Below are positions 50,409-59,271 of a stretch of 64,000 bases of DNA, one piece after another; position 1 is the stretch's first letter; the number at the start of each line of letters is the position of its first letter. The translations under genes and the position numbers were made by a program. Origin of the DNA: Pseudomonas brassicacearum (lineage in GTDB: Bacteria; Pseudomonadota; Gammaproteobacteria; Pseudomonadales; Pseudomonadaceae); NCBI RefSeq assembly GCF_003732225.1, contig NZ_MOBJ01000014.1, positions 248,001 to 312,000 of the forward strand, written 5' to 3'. The notes under the pieces were generated by a model. The model saw only the letters and a list, made by a program, of their open reading frames with translations, was not told where the DNA came from and did not search any database.

Positions 50409-51413
50409 TCAGGCTACCTCACACAGGGCTGTCGGATCGATGGAAAGTGCCAGACGTTGACCATCGGCATGCAAGTCAGCCGCCGAACGGTTCAGCACGT
50501 CCACCACCAGTTCTACGCCGCGAGCTTCGACCCGATAGCGAATCACGTTGCCCAGCAGGCTGTGGCTGCGGATCAGCGCATCCGGCTCGCCATTGCGGCT
50601 CAGTTCGATGGCTTCCGGGCGAATCGCGATGCGACCGTTGATTGGCCGTTGCAGCAGCTTGCTGGCACTGACCGCGTCGAGCAGGTTGTAGTTGCCGATG
50701 AAGCCGGCGGCAAACACATCGACCGGTGCGGTGTAGAGGGTTTCAGCGTCGCCGCTCTGGACGATCCTGCCCTGGTTCATCAGGAAGATCCGGTCGGACA
50801 TGGTCAGGGCTTCTTCCTGATCGTGCGTCACGAAAATCGTGGTCAGCCCCAGCTCGCGCTGAATTTGCCGGATCTGCTCGCGCAGGTGTTTGCGGATCCG
50901 CGCGTCCAGCGCCGACAGCGGTTCATCGAGCAGCAGCAGGCGCGGTCGGGTCACCAGCGAGCGGGCGAGGGCAACCCGTTGGCATTGGCCGCCAGACAGT
51001 TGATGCGGGTAACGGCTGGCGAAGTCGTGCAGTTCCACCAGTTGCAACACGTCGAGTACGCGCTTGCGGCTGTCGTCGGCGTTGACCTTTTGCATGCGCA
51101 AACCGAAGGCGACGTTCTGTTCGACGGTCATGTTGGGGAACAGCGCGTAGCTTTGGAATACCATGCCGATCCCGCGTTTTTGCGGGCTCAGCGGCACCAG
51201 GTCCTGGCCGTCGAGCAGGATCTTGCCTGCATCCACCGCCGTCAGCCCGGCGATGCAGCGCAGCAGTGTGGACTTGCCGCAACCGGACGGGCCGAGCAGG
51301 GTGACGAACTCGCCTTTCTGGATTTCGCAGTTGATGTCGCTGAACACCGGGGTGCCGGCGGAGCCTGTTTGCGAGTAGCTTTTTTGCAGGTGTTGGACGC
51401 TGACGTAGCTCAT
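50409..51413 (-). CDS. ABC transporter ATP-binding subunit
   Basis: This 334-aa protein has Walker A GPSGCGKST (about 40-48), the Q-loop VFQSYALFPN, signature LSGGQCQRVALAR, Walker B LLLLDEPLSALD and the H-loop VTHDQ, with a C-terminal TOBE-type region. It is of the spermidine/putrescine, ferric iron or aminoethylphosphonate import type. The start overlaps the stop of the permease gene by four bases, so it is coupled. Confidence 0.95.
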   Translation of the reverse strand: MSYVSVQHLQKSYSQTGSAGTPVFSDINCEIQKGEFVTLLGPSGCGKSTLLRCIAGLTAVDAGKILLDGQDLVPLSPQKRGIGMVFQSYALFPNMTVEQNVAFGLRMQKVNADDSRKRVLDVLQLVELHDFASRYPHQLSGGQCQRVALARSLVTRPRLLLLDEPLSALDARIRKHLREQIRQIQRELGLTTIFVTHDQEEALTMSDRIFLMNQGRIVQSGDAETLYTAPVDVFAAGFIGNYNLLDAVSASKLLQRPINGRIAIRPEAIELSRNGEPDALIRSHSLLGNVIRYRVEARGVELVVDVLNRSAADLHADGQRLALSIDPTALCEVA

Positions 51414-52210
51414 TGGCTTTTGTCCTTGTTCAAGATATTGGCAGCCCAGGTCAGAACCAGCACAAAGAAAAAGTAGGAAATCACCAGCGCGCTGGTGAAG
51501 TGACCGCTGCTGTTACGCATGTTGTTGAGGTAGACCTGCAGGGTTTCGTAGCGCGTGCCGACAAGGATGTTGGCGAACACGAACTCACCGAAGAGGAACG
51601 AGAACGACAGCAGCAACGCCACCATCAAACCCTTGCGCAGGTTCGGCAGCACCACCAGGAACGCCGCTTGCCAGGTGCTGGCACCGAGCAGTTGGGCGGA
51701 GTCCATCAGGTCGCTCAGGTTGATCGCCTGCAGGTTGTTGGTGATCGCCCGGTACATGAACGGCAGCGCCACGGTGAAGTAGCAACCGACCAGAATCCAC
51801 GGTGTACCGACCATCGCGAACGGTCCCGAACCATAGAGCTGCAACAGCCCTACGGAAGACACCACGGGCGGCACCGCGAACGGCAGCAGGATCAGGATGT
51901 TCATCAGCGCATCGAGTTTCGGGAAGTGGTAATGCACCACGAACAGCAGCGGCAGAATCAGCACCACCGATAAAATCAGCGCACCGACGCAGACCAGCAG
52001 CGACTGGCCAAAGGCGCCGAGAAAGCGCGGGTCACTCCACAGCTGGATGTACCACTTGAAGGTAAATCCGCTGGGCAGAACGGTTGCCGACCAGCTGCTG
52101 GCGATCGAATAGATCAGCGTCCCGGCCAGTGGCAGCAACAGAATGGCAAACAGCAGGTAAACCACTACCCGGTGGTAGACACCGGTGGGACCCAGTTCAG
52201 CGCGAGACAT
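51410..52210 (-). CDS. ABC transporter permease, subunit 2
   Basis: This 266-aa protein has six membrane helices and the EAA-like loop (MDSAQLLGASTWQAAFLVVLPNLRKG, about residues 160-185) of binding-protein-dependent permeases. It overlaps the first permease gene by 14 bases and the ATPase by four. Confidence 0.94.
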   Translation of the reverse strand: MSRAELGPTGVYHRVVVYLLFAILLLPLAGTLIYSIASSWSATVLPSGFTFKWYIQLWSDPRFLGAFGQSLLVCVGALILSVVLILPLLFVVHYHFPKLDALMNILILLPFAVPPVVSSVGLLQLYGSGPFAMVGTPWILVGCYFTVALPFMYRAITNNLQAINLSDLMDSAQLLGASTWQAAFLVVLPNLRKGLMVALLLSFSFLFGEFVFANILVGTRYETLQVYLNNMRNSSGHFTSALVISYFFFVLVLTWAANILNKDKSQ

Positions 52211-53042
52211 GGTAGCTCCTCTTCAACAGCAACTGATGGACCACTGTCACCAGGGTCATCAACGCCACCAGCACAACGGCCAGGGCGCTGGCCATGTTCG
52301 GGTCCAGGGAAATGTCGCCCGAGACCATCGCCGCGATGCGGATCGGCAGCACGTTGAAGTTGCCGGTGGTCAGGGCATAGACCGTGGCGTAGGCGCCGAG
52401 GGCGTTGGCCAGCAGGATTACAAAGGTGCCGAGCAAGGCCGGAGTCAGCACCGGCAAGCCGATGTGCCGCCAGAACTGCCAGCCGTTGGCGCCGAGCAGG
52501 GCCGCCGATTCGCGCCAGTCTTCACGCAGGGCGTCGAATGCCGGGTAAAGCAGCAGCACGCCAAGGGGGATCTGGAAGTAGGTGTAGAGGATGATCAGCC
52601 CGGTTTTCGAGTACAGGTTGAAGTCCTGAATGATCCCGGCCTGCTTGAGCATGATAGTGAAGCTGCCGTTGAACCCCAGCAGGATGATGAACGCAAAGGC
52701 CAGCGGTACGCCGGCGAAGTTGCTGGTCATGTTGGCGAAGGCGTTGACGAAGTTGCGCAGCTTCGAGTCGACCCGGCGCAGCGAGTAGCTGCCAAGGATC
52801 GCAATGACGATGCCGAACACGCTGGACCAGAAGCTGATCTCAAGGCTGTACTGGATCGCCTGCATATAAAACTTCGAGCTGAAGATTTTGTTGAAGTTGG
52901 CCAGGCCCCAACCGAACTCTTCCGATTGCACGCTGTTGATCAGCACCCAGCACAGCGGGGCAATCTGAAACACGATGAAGAAAATGGCGAAGGGCACCAG
53001 GCACAACGCCGCCAGCCATTTGCCACGGGTGATTGAATTCAC
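52197..53042 (-). CDS. ABC transporter permease, subunit 1
   Basis: This 281-aa protein has six helices and the permease loop (DWRESAALLGANGWQFWRHIGLPVLTP). It starts at GTG 53042, overlapping the phosphodiesterase stop as GTGA, with GGGAG eight bases upstream; a longer upstream frame lacks a site. Confidence 0.93.
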   Translation of the reverse strand: MNSITRGKWLAALCLVPFAIFFIVFQIAPLCWVLINSVQSEEFGWGLANFNKIFSSKFYMQAIQYSLEISFWSSVFGIVIAILGSYSLRRVDSKLRNFVNAFANMTSNFAGVPLAFAFIILLGFNGSFTIMLKQAGIIQDFNLYSKTGLIILYTYFQIPLGVLLLYPAFDALREDWRESAALLGANGWQFWRHIGLPVLTPALLGTFVILLANALGAYATVYALTTGNFNVLPIRIAAMVSGDISLDPNMASALAVVLVALMTLVTVVHQLLLKRSYHVSR

Positions 53043-53845
53043 TTGAGCAGCTCCCGGCACACAGGTTTGTCGTGGGCAACACCCAACAACTCGCAGACTG
53101 TGCCGCACAGTTCGGTTTGTTTGGGCGCCGCGTCGGGATTGAAGCTGAAGGCATCGCCGATGACGAACAGCGGCACTTCGCGCTCTTCGGCGAGCAGGCC
53201 GTTGTGGGAGCGGTCGTTGTTCATGCCGTGGTCGGCGGTCACCAGCACCTGATACCCGGCGTCGAGCCAGCTTTGCAGGTAGTCGGCGAGGATGATGTCG
53301 GCCGAGCGGGCACTGTTGCGGTATTGCGCAGTGTCGAGGCCGTGCTTGTGCCCGGCGTCGTCGATGTTCATGGGGTGAACCAGCAGAAAGTTCGGCGCAT
53401 GGCGCAGACGCAGGTTCTCGGCGTCGGCGAACAGGTGCGAGTCGGGGTAGTGATCGGACCAGTAGAAGTGCGCGTGCTGGATCGGTAGTTCGGTGTTGTC
53501 GGTGTGGCGGTCGCGGGCAGCCATGAACGGCGAACGATTATACAGCTCGCTGACCCAATGGTAGGCCGCAGCGGCGGTGCTGAGCCCGGCGGCGGTGGCG
53601 TAGTGGAACACGCTGCGCTGGTTGGACAGGCGCGACACGTTGTTGTGGACGATGCCGCTGTCGATCGGCGTTACGCCGGTCAAAATGCATTCGTAGAGCG
53701 GGCGCGACAGGGACGGCAGTTCGCATTCGAGTTTGTAGAGTGCGGCTTTTTTTGCGTTTGCGTAGGCCTGCAAATGCCCCATGGCATGCCGCGCGACCTC
53801 GTAGTTCAGGCCGTCGAGCACCACAAGGATGACGTTGTGCTTCAT
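53039..53845 (-). CDS. Alkaline phosphatase superfamily phosphodiesterase
   Basis: This 268-aa protein has the metal-binding features of the phosphodiesterase/nucleotide pyrophosphatase branch: VVLDGLNYEVARH at the start, a Ser/Thr nucleophile region LPSLSRPLYECILTGVTP (about 42-60), MNIDDAGHKHG and VTADHGMNNDRSH. It has no signal peptide, so it is cytoplasmic and should act on a phosphate or phosphonate ester after uptake by the adjoining ABC transporter. The start at ATG 53845 is chosen as the usual MKHNVILVVLDG. Confidence 0.88.
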   Translation of the reverse strand: MKHNVILVVLDGLNYEVARHAMGHLQAYANAKKAALYKLECELPSLSRPLYECILTGVTPIDSGIVHNNVSRLSNQRSVFHYATAAGLSTAAAAYHWVSELYNRSPFMAARDRHTDNTELPIQHAHFYWSDHYPDSHLFADAENLRLRHAPNFLLVHPMNIDDAGHKHGLDTAQYRNSARSADIILADYLQSWLDAGYQVLVTADHGMNNDRSHNGLLAEEREVPLFVIGDAFSFNPDAAPKQTELCGTVCELLGVAHDKPVCRELLK

Positions 53846-53902
53846 GGGGAAGGGGACTCCGAAAAACAGGAATTCAGAAAACTCAAACTTAACTCGATCC
53901 AT

Positions 53903-53992
53903 TGTGGGAGCGAGCTTGCTCGCGATGGCGGACTTACCTTCAACAGTGATGTTGATTGACCTTGCGCTATCGCGAGCAAGCTCGCTCCCACA
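53903..53992. repeat. REP-type inverted repeat (TGTGGGAGCGAGC family)
   Basis: TGTGGGAGCGAGCTTGCTCG (53903-53922) faces its inverse (53973-53992). A solitary partial copy CCAATGTGGGAGCT follows at 54011-54024. It lies between the binding-protein and phosphodiesterase genes of one cluster and may act as an mRNA stabiliser there. Confidence 0.88.
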
Positions 53993-54030
53993 GGGATTTC
54001 CATCAGAGATCCAATGTGGGAGCTACAGCG

Positions 54031-55107
54031 TTATTGCATATTGATGATGACTTCTTCCTGCCACTTCTGCGGCAGAGCCTTGGAGGTTTTTTCCCACGCG
54101 TCGGCATCTGTGATCGGTTTGGGTTTGGCGGCTTCGTATTGCGCTGCCGGGATCAGGTTTTTCGCGACATCAGCCGGCAGTTTCAGACCCGTTTCAGCAC
54201 GAATCGGACGGGCGTTACCGCGCGCCAGGTTGATTTGGCCGGCATCGCTGAAGATGTACTCGCGGGCCAGTTTGGCGGCGTTCGGGTGCTTGGCGTATTT
54301 GTTGATGATGGTGGTGTAACCGGACTTCACCGAACCATCGGACGGGATCAGCACGACGTAGTCATCCGGGTTGGCCATCTTGGCCTTATAGCTCAGGCCG
54401 TTGAAGTCCCAGACCACACCGACTTCGACTTCACCCTTTTCCATGGTGGAAATGGTCGGGTTGGCCAGCGACAGGCGACCTTGCTTGGCAATCTCGGCGA
54501 ACATCAGCAGTGCTGGCTGAATGTTCTTTTCATCACCACCGTTGGCGATGGCGGCGGCCAATACACCGTTGGCGGCTTGGGCGGCGGTGCTCACGTCACC
54601 GATGGACACCTTGTATTTACCGGTTTTCAGGTCAGCCCACTTTGTCGGGGCTTCGGAACCGTGCAGCAGTTTCTTGTTGACGATGAACGCGATGGTGCCG
54701 GTGTAGGCCAGTGCCCAGTTGCCGTCCTTGTCCTTGGCCCAGTCCGGAACCTGTGCCCAGGTGCTTGGCTTGTACGGTTGCACCACGCCTTGCTTGACCG
54801 CGATCGGGCCGAAGGCGGCACCGACGTCGCCGATATCAGCACTGGCGTTGTCTTTTTCGGCGGCGAACTTGGCCACTTCCTGGGCCGAGCTCATGTCGGT
54901 GTCAATGTGCTTGAGGCCGTAGTTCTTGGCCAGGTCTTCCCAGGTACCTTTCCAGTTGGCCCAGTCATCGGGCATGCCGACGCTGTTGACGGCGCCTTCC
55001 GCTTTCGCAGCGGCTTCCAAGGCTTTTAAATCGGTATCAGCCGCCATGGCTGCGGTGCACATGGCAATGGTCGAGCCTAACAGTGATGCCAGGAAAAGCT
55101 GTTTCAT
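54031..55107 (-). CDS. ABC transporter periplasmic substrate-binding protein
   Basis: This 358-aa protein has a signal peptide (MKQLFLASLLGSTIAMCTAAMAAD) and the bilobal type II binding-protein pattern of iron/polyamine/phosphonate transport (AEGAVNSVGMPDDWANWKGTW, ALAYTGTIAFIVNKKLL, KVSIGDVSTAAQAANGVLAA). AAAGGAGC precedes the ATG. It is first gene of the leftward cluster, followed by phosphodiesterase, two permeases, ATPase and HAD phosphatase. The ligand is not certain; an organophosphorus compound is likely from context. Confidence 0.93.
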   Translation of the reverse strand: MKQLFLASLLGSTIAMCTAAMAADTDLKALEAAAKAEGAVNSVGMPDDWANWKGTWEDLAKNYGLKHIDTDMSSAQEVAKFAAEKDNASADIGDVGAAFGPIAVKQGVVQPYKPSTWAQVPDWAKDKDGNWALAYTGTIAFIVNKKLLHGSEAPTKWADLKTGKYKVSIGDVSTAAQAANGVLAAAIANGGDEKNIQPALLMFAEIAKQGRLSLANPTISTMEKGEVEVGVVWDFNGLSYKAKMANPDDYVVLIPSDGSVKSGYTTIINKYAKHPNAAKLAREYIFSDAGQINLARGNARPIRAETGLKLPADVAKNLIPAAQYEAAKPKPITDADAWEKTSKALPQKWQEEVIINMQ

Positions 55108-55163
55108 CCGAAGCTCCTTTGGGCGTATTCAACGCTGCGCTTTTATCTACGTTTGCGGTTGGG

Positions 55164-55177
55164 TTGGTCTAGGTCAG
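55164..55177. promoter_or_regulatory. GntR-type operator candidate 1 (upstream of binding-protein gene)
   Basis: TTGGTCTAGGTCAG agrees with the second site at 55442-55455 at 11 of 14 positions and lies 57 bases upstream of the binding-protein start. Confidence 0.45.
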
Positions 55178-55441
55178 CAATACCTGAGCCAATTTAGGTG
55201 AGCTGGATGACACTTTGATGTCGGTATCAGGCGCGCTCGCATTTATTTCGCTCGGTAGTGAGGGCTGCGAGGTAAGCGTAGACCATGGGCAGATGGCCGG
55301 TTTGCAAGGACTTGGCCGCTTATTTGCAAAGGTCTGGATCAACCGTTCGGCGCCTTTGTCATCGATCAGTCATATGGATTGCCTAGGCTTGCAATACGTA
55401 TCAGGACGCGTTTTTTGGCGTGATCCTGCCCCGAAACAGTG

Positions 55442-55455
55442 CTGGTCTAGTCCAG
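55442..55455. promoter_or_regulatory. GntR-type operator candidate 2 (upstream of gntR)
   Basis: CTGGTCTAGTCCAG is a near-perfect palindrome directly before the regulator gene. It fits the GT-N-TA-N-AC type operators of the HutC/UTRA subfamily. The intervening 360 bases contain no gene that I can support. Confidence 0.5.
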
Positions 55456-55468
55456 ATAGGTAACATTG

Positions 55469-56182
55469 ATGCGCGATGAGGCAATCAAGGCGGTGACAGC
55501 CATTGGTCAAGTGCTGCAGGAGCAGATCGAGCACGGTCTGCTGACGCCCGCGAGCAAGCTGCCGGCCGAGCGCAAACTCAGTGAGTTGTTCAATACCACA
55601 CGGATCACCGTGCGTGAGGCGTTGTTGCAGCTCGAAGCCCAGGGGCAGATTTATCGCGAAGAGCGGCGCGGCTGGTTCGTCTCGCCACCGCGCCTGGCCT
55701 ACAACCTGATGCAGCGCAGTCACTTTCACGCGATGGTCAGTGCGCAAGGGCGGGCGCCGTCGACCGAGGTGATTTCGGCACGGTTGCAACCTGCGTCTGC
55801 GGCGGTTTGCGCATGGTTGCAGTTGCCGGCGTTGTCGAGCGTGATTCAGATCTGCCGTTCGCGACGCATCGATGGGCGGTTGGTTTTGTACGTCGAGCAC
55901 TATTTGAATCCGCAGTTTTTTCCGGGGATTCTGGAGTTCGATCTCAATCAGTCGATTACCGAGTTGTATGCGCGGCATTACGATTTGCACTACGGGCGGG
56001 TGCGGTTCGAGATTGTGCCGACTTCGTTGTCGGTGGATGCGGCAGCGGCTTTACGGGTGTCTGTTGGTAGCCCGGGCCTGCGGATTGCCCGGGTCAATTA
56101 TGATCAGCACGAACGGTTGATCGATTGTGACCTGGAGTTCTGGCGGCATGATGCGATTCATGTCGGGGTGGATGTCTTGTAG
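55469..56182 (+). CDS. GntR family regulator with UTRA ligand-binding domain
   Basis: This 237-aa protein has an N-terminal winged helix (LTPASKLPAERKLSELFNTTRITVREALLQLEAQGQIYREERRGWFV) and a C-terminal UTRA domain (about 85-237). It is of the HutC/PhnF subfamily. ATG 55469 is chosen, although a TTG lies directly before it. It is divergent from the ABC uptake cluster, which it most likely represses until the transported compound or a derivative binds. Confidence 0.92.
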   Translation: MRDEAIKAVTAIGQVLQEQIEHGLLTPASKLPAERKLSELFNTTRITVREALLQLEAQGQIYREERRGWFVSPPRLAYNLMQRSHFHAMVSAQGRAPSTEVISARLQPASAAVCAWLQLPALSSVIQICRSRRIDGRLVLYVEHYLNPQFFPGILEFDLNQSITELYARHYDLHYGRVRFEIVPTSLSVDAAAALRVSVGSPGLRIARVNYDQHERLIDCDLEFWRHDAIHVGVDVL

Positions 56183-56187
56183 GCGCT

Positions 56188-56291
56188 GAGCTTGCTCGCG
56201 ATGGCGGCCTGACAGCCGGCCTGTCTTTTGCGGGGTGTACAAAGATCTACTGTGGGAGCCGAGCTTGCTCGCGATGGCGGCCTGACAGCCG
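56188..56291. repeat. Tandem 31-bp direct repeat containing REP half-sites
   Basis: A unit running GAGCTTGCTCGCGATGGCGG and on to CCTGACAGCCG occurs at 56188-56218 and again, identical, at 56261-56291 (period 73). It includes the GAGCTTGCTCG REP core. Confidence 0.85.
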
Positions 56292-56327
56292 ACCATTCTC
56301 TTGCAGGTGTACATATCCGTTGCTGCG

Positions 56328-56618
56328 GTAACGGCTGCTGGCGGTTTCGCCCTGACGGCGACTCCCTTTGGCAAACGCCCCAAAGGAAGCAAAGGTCTTC
56401 GCCCCAAGCGTCCGGCCCCTCGCATAGGCTCGGCGTTCCCTCGCTCCGGTGTCCATCAGGGGGCATCGCCTACGGTCTGCTGCGCGACGACCTCCTCTCG
56501 ATGTGTCCGGCTTCGCCGTACGGCGCTGCGCGCCAACCCCCTGATGAACACCTCCACTCGGCCTCCCGAAGGGACGGGTGGGTCAAGATCAACGGCTGCA
56601 GGCGAGCTAACGCTCGGC
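56328..56618. repeat. Dispersed Pseudomonas intergenic repeat (about 290 bp)
   Basis: The stretch (TTTCGCCCTGACGGCGACTC ... GGGTCAAGATCAACGGCTGC) resembles a long repeat found scattered in fluorescent Pseudomonas genomes, often wrongly predicted as small DUF1534-like genes. That recognition is from memory, not a search. Both strands are open in places but I see no real gene in 56183-56701. Confidence 0.6.
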
Positions 56619-56701
56619 CTGTTGAGTGGTGATGTGGGCGAGGTAGATCTGCTTTTGTGGCGAGGGAGCTTGCTCCCGCTGGGTGGCGAAGCCGCCCCCC
56701 A

Positions 56702-58858
56702 TTACTCCTTCTCCAACCCACCACCTGCCGTCACCACCTGAATACTCATCCTCGGCGTCGCCAGATCCAGTCCGGCTTCATCCAGATGACGCTTGAGCGA
56801 CAGGTTGAACGCTCTTGAGACTTCCCATTGCTTGATCGGTGCGGTCTTGAACCGGGCGCGAAGGATTGCGCTGCCGGACTCGAAACTCTCGACACCCTGG
56901 ATTTCCAGCGGCGACCAGATGTTACGGCGCTGGATTGGGTCGGTGCGCATTTTCTGGCCGACTTCGCGCATCAGTTTGATCGCGTCATCGATTTCCATGT
57001 TGTACGGCACCGCCACCCGGAAGATCGCGTAGCCGAATTCCCGCGAGTAGTTCTTGATGCTTTTTATTTCACTGAACGGGATGGTGTGCACGATGCCGTC
57101 AATGTCCCGTAGCCGCACGGTGCGGATGGTCAGGCCCTCGACGGTGCCCAGGTGGCCGCCGACATCCACGTAGTCGTCGATGGCCAGGGAGTCTTCGATG
57201 ATGATGAACAGTCCGGTGATCAGGTCGGAGACCAGCGACTGTGCGCCGAAACCGATGGCCAGACCGATCACGCCGGCACCTGCCAGCAGCGGCGTGACGT
57301 TCATGCCCATGTTGGCCAGGGCGACAATCAGCGCAATGATAAAAATCGCCACGAACAGCACATTGCGGATAAGCGGCATCATGGTCTGCGCGCGCGCGTT
57401 GGCCAGGCCTTTGCGTGAGCGGGTGAGGGCGTGGTGCACGGCGGTGTCGCTGAGGATCCAGATCAGCCAGGCGAAGATCAGCGTACCGCCCAGGCTGAAC
57501 AGTTTGACGCTGACTTCATGGCCTTCGCCTTCGGTGAAGCGGATCATCGACATGCCCCAGACCCGCAAGCCGAGCTCGATGAACGCCAGCCACACCGTCA
57601 GGTGCGCAAGGGTATAGAAGAAGCTCTTGAGGCGGTCCGAATACAGCGCGTGACGCTTTGCCCCGCGTTGCGGTTTGAGTGCATGGCGGCGGACCAGTCC
57701 GTTGATGACCATGCACAACACCAGCAGCACGGTGCAGATCAACGATTGGCGCAGTGCGGTGCTGGTGTCGCCGGCGGAGACGAAGGTGGCGAACAGCGAG
57801 ATCGCTACCAGCACCAATGCCGGCAAGTACCAGAAGGTCCCGAGAATTTCGATGGTGTCGCTCAGTGCACGACGGGTCAGACGCCGTGACAATGGCTGGT
57901 TGCGGATCAGGTGGGCGATGGGCCGACGGAATCGCAGGATGAACAGGCCGGTAAAAATCGCTGCCAGCACATTGGCGATGGTCGCGGTGATGTGGGCCAG
58001 GTGAATGCCGAGACTGGCGACCAGCCGTGGGTCGTTCAAGCCTTCGCCGAAGGCTGCAAAACTGCCAATCAGCCACAGCGGGCGGAAGGCCTGGTGCCGC
58101 AGGATGTACAGGGCGCGATGCCGGTGCGGGCCGTCGAGCACGGAAAACGCGATCACGCAGATCGCCGAGAAGCAGGTGCCGACCACCAGTGCATAAGCCA
58201 GCACCATGGCCAGGTATTTACCCAGCGATGACGGCAGGGCATAGCTCATGTAGACGGTAATCAGCAGGGCGATCAGCCAGGGGCCGAGTTTGCGCAGGGC
58301 AAAGCGCAACATGTCCCAGGTCTTGGGGTGTTGCGGCAATTCTTCAGTAAGGCCGAAGCGTGTTCGTACGCGATGACCGAGCCAGATCAGCGCGGCGGCG
58401 AGCAGGCTCCAGAGCATCAGAATCAGGGCGAAGGCAAAGAGCATCGGCAGCCATTCGCTGACCGGCAGCATCAGCGCGCGCAGTTCGTCCTTGGCCAGGT
58501 CGAACTCGTCGGACCAGCGAGTGAGCGGACTGTCGACACCGGAAAACTGTTGTTCGAGGCTGGCCAGGGCGCCGCCGATCAAGCCGAGCACGCCTTCTTC
58601 GGTGGGCGTCTGGGCTTTTTTGCTGACGTCGCGCAGTTTCTTCAGATCGGCCAGCAACCTGCCTCGTTGCTGATCGTTTTCCAGCGATTTGATCACTTCG
58701 TCCAGCGATTGCCCCAGCGGTTCGGTCGCTTCCGGCTGGGCTTTTGATGAGCCGTTGAGCAGGCTCGGCAGGCCGACGGCCTGAGCAGGGACCATGGGAA
58801 GCAGCATCAACAGGCAGATGAACAACGTAGACGGCAGGGCGAAAAGACGAGCGAACAC
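56702..58858 (-). CDS. MscS-family mechanosensitive channel (large, YbiO-like)
   Basis: This 718-aa protein has a signal peptide (MFARLFALPSTLFICLLMLLPMVPAQA), about eleven membrane helices and a C-terminal MscS core. The pore helix is LAGAGVIGLAIGFGAQSLVSDLITGLFIIIEDSL (about 535-570), followed by the beta domain VGTVEGLTIRTVRLRDIDGIVHTIPFSEI. It opens on membrane tension to release osmolytes. The 30-residue linker of coiled-coil type (about 45-90) lies in the periplasm. Confidence 0.94.
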   Translation of the reverse strand: MFARLFALPSTLFICLLMLLPMVPAQAVGLPSLLNGSSKAQPEATEPLGQSLDEVIKSLENDQQRGRLLADLKKLRDVSKKAQTPTEEGVLGLIGGALASLEQQFSGVDSPLTRWSDEFDLAKDELRALMLPVSEWLPMLFAFALILMLWSLLAAALIWLGHRVRTRFGLTEELPQHPKTWDMLRFALRKLGPWLIALLITVYMSYALPSSLGKYLAMVLAYALVVGTCFSAICVIAFSVLDGPHRHRALYILRHQAFRPLWLIGSFAAFGEGLNDPRLVASLGIHLAHITATIANVLAAIFTGLFILRFRRPIAHLIRNQPLSRRLTRRALSDTIEILGTFWYLPALVLVAISLFATFVSAGDTSTALRQSLICTVLLVLCMVINGLVRRHALKPQRGAKRHALYSDRLKSFFYTLAHLTVWLAFIELGLRVWGMSMIRFTEGEGHEVSVKLFSLGGTLIFAWLIWILSDTAVHHALTRSRKGLANARAQTMMPLIRNVLFVAIFIIALIVALANMGMNVTPLLAGAGVIGLAIGFGAQSLVSDLITGLFIIIEDSLAIDDYVDVGGHLGTVEGLTIRTVRLRDIDGIVHTIPFSEIKSIKNYSREFGYAIFRVAVPYNMEIDDAIKLMREVGQKMRTDPIQRRNIWSPLEIQGVESFESGSAILRARFKTAPIKQWEVSRAFNLSLKRHLDEAGLDLATPRMSIQVVTAGGGLEKE

Positions 58859-58936
58859 TAGGCGGTCAACCTCAACAGGTGCAGGTCGAGCGAGTGTACG
58901 AGCGGGGCAAAACCAATGCGAGCGTAGTCAGCGCTT

Positions 58937-59113
58937 TTATTCGTTCAGTTTTGCGAGGATTTTGTAAATCACGGTGGCGAGGATCAGCAGCATGCCGATC
59001 CACATCGAGAACACCCCGGCGTTCTTGTCGCGAAAGTTGAAGCCGATGGCCAGCAGGATCATTCCCGAGAGTATTGGAATGAGCATGGAGTTGAAAACCG
59101 ACATCGAGATCAT
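58937..59113 (-). CDS. Small membrane protein, 58 aa
   Basis: This 58-residue frame starts MISMSVFNSM at ATG 59113 and ends with ILAKLNE. It has two hydrophobic stretches (LIPILSGMILLAIGFNF, FSMWIGMLLILATVIYKIL), giving a hairpin membrane topology. It precedes the MscS gene in the same direction with a gap of 78 bases. Codon use resembles the core genes. No family is recognised. Confidence 0.65.
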   Translation of the reverse strand: MISMSVFNSMLIPILSGMILLAIGFNFRDKNAGVFSMWIGMLLILATVIYKILAKLNE

Positions 59114-59182
59114 GGCGACAGCCTTGTCGAGAGGGTTGATGTAAGTCTAGGAGGCTTTTGTGCGACCGGTGGTGATATGTGT

Positions 59183-59263
59183 GTAGGAGCTGCCGAAGGC
59201 TGCGATCTTTTGATCTTGTCTTAAAAGCAAAATCAAAAGATCGCAGCCTTCGGCAGCTCCTAC
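59183..59263. repeat. REP-type inverted repeat (GTAGGAGCTGCCG family)
   Basis: Inverted 29-bp arms (GTAGGAGCTGCCGAAGGCTG and its complement) with a short AT-rich loop. It lies just after the apeB stop. Confidence 0.92.
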
Positions 59264-59271
59264 ATTCAGGG

